Shown here: positions 63,806 through 64,000 of the stretch, in pieces | Position numbering within the stretch: the first letter of the stretch is position 1 | Layout of the letters: the number at the start of each line of letters is the position of its first letter | DNA from: Sepioteuthis lessoniana | Taxonomy: Eukaryota > Mollusca > Cephalopoda > Myopsida > Loliginidae | Direction: 5' to 3' | DNA: 64,000 bases | Assembly: GCA_963585895.1 (NCBI GenBank) | Contig: OY757907.1 | Span: forward strand, 113,149,956-113,213,955 | Position numbers and translations under genes: made by a program | The notes under the pieces: generated by a model | Told to the model about the DNA's origin: nothing | Databases searched by the model: none | Seen by the model: only the letters and a program-made list of their open reading frames with translations

Positions 63806-64000
63806 CTTACGTAGATTTTACACTATATTTTTAACGTATGCATTGAGTAATAATGTGAGTGAGTATGTTTTTGCTAAGAATTAAATACATGTCGGGATTT
63901 GAGAGTGTATGGATCTTAAAGGGAAACCAGGTTCGTATATATTTATATTTCCATATAGCTTCTTAGGAGAAGCAATCACTGGTAATGATTTTCAGTCGAG

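Overview
This window is AT-rich, microsatellite-rich nuclear DNA of a metazoan, most probably a coleoid cephalopod of the octopus type. That call rests on recalled resemblance of the LINE reverse-transcriptase tails, tRNA-derived SINEs and dense (TA)n tracts to octopus sequence; it was not tested by a search. I see no convincing host gene, exon, rRNA or functional tRNA. Nearly every long open frame is either the relic of a mobile element or an artefact of simple repeats. The window reads as accessory or intergenic DNA built by nested insertions.

Working names used below are mine. LINE-A: RT element ending in a (GAT)n tail. LINE-B: RT element ending in a (TAA)n tail. LINE-C: a relative of LINE-B. 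PLE: Penelope-like element with GIY-YIG endonuclease. SINE-T and SINE-N: tRNA-headed SINEs with two different tails. SINE-M: longer element that shares the SINE-N tail type. SINE-G: tRNA-headed element ending in (TA)n. SINE-D: tRNA-headed element with a CTTTACTTTACTT-type end. GC-SINE: about 300 bp GC-rich element.

Layout. 0-1 kb: LINE-A. 1.7-8.4 kb: one long decayed LINE-B followed by several 3' fragments, all on +, interrupted by a GC-SINE trimer (5.3-6.3 kb). 8.5-11.6 kb: unrecognised AT-rich DNA, a TATC minisatellite, a LINE-A end and a SINE-T. 11.6-12.2 kb: a large palindrome whose arms each carry a hammerhead-ribozyme-like motif. 12.9-13.8 kb: mariner. 15-16.4 kb: SINE-M. 18.2-19.35 kb: PLE endonuclease between inverted arms. 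19.4-26 kb: SINE-M, LTR-like sequences, LINE-A, SINE-D, and a solo LTR inside a SINE-T. 26-35 kb: SINEs, microsatellites and a LINE-C end. 35.2-38.2 kb: second head-to-tail LINE-B/LINE-C cluster. 39.1-41.3 kb: the most complete LINE-A, and another LINE-A copy split by a GC-SINE with a 16-bp target duplication. 43-50.7 kb: LINE-A, SINE-M, SINE-T and SINE-G copies. 52.8-56.8 kb: possible PLE fragment, two mariners, SINE-T, solo LTR, SINE-M, SINE-G. 57-60 kb: T-rich low-complexity DNA. 60.6-61 kb: an isolated GC-rich block. 63.3-63.8 kb: the best preserved LINE-A 3' end.

The elements are linked by mechanism. LINE enzymes probably mobilised the SINEs, as shown by four clear long target-site duplications. 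PLE copies carry their own endonuclease and ribozyme-like motifs. Mariner and LTR insertions show the expected TA and 4-bp duplications. Almost all copies are inactivated by stops, truncation or nesting.
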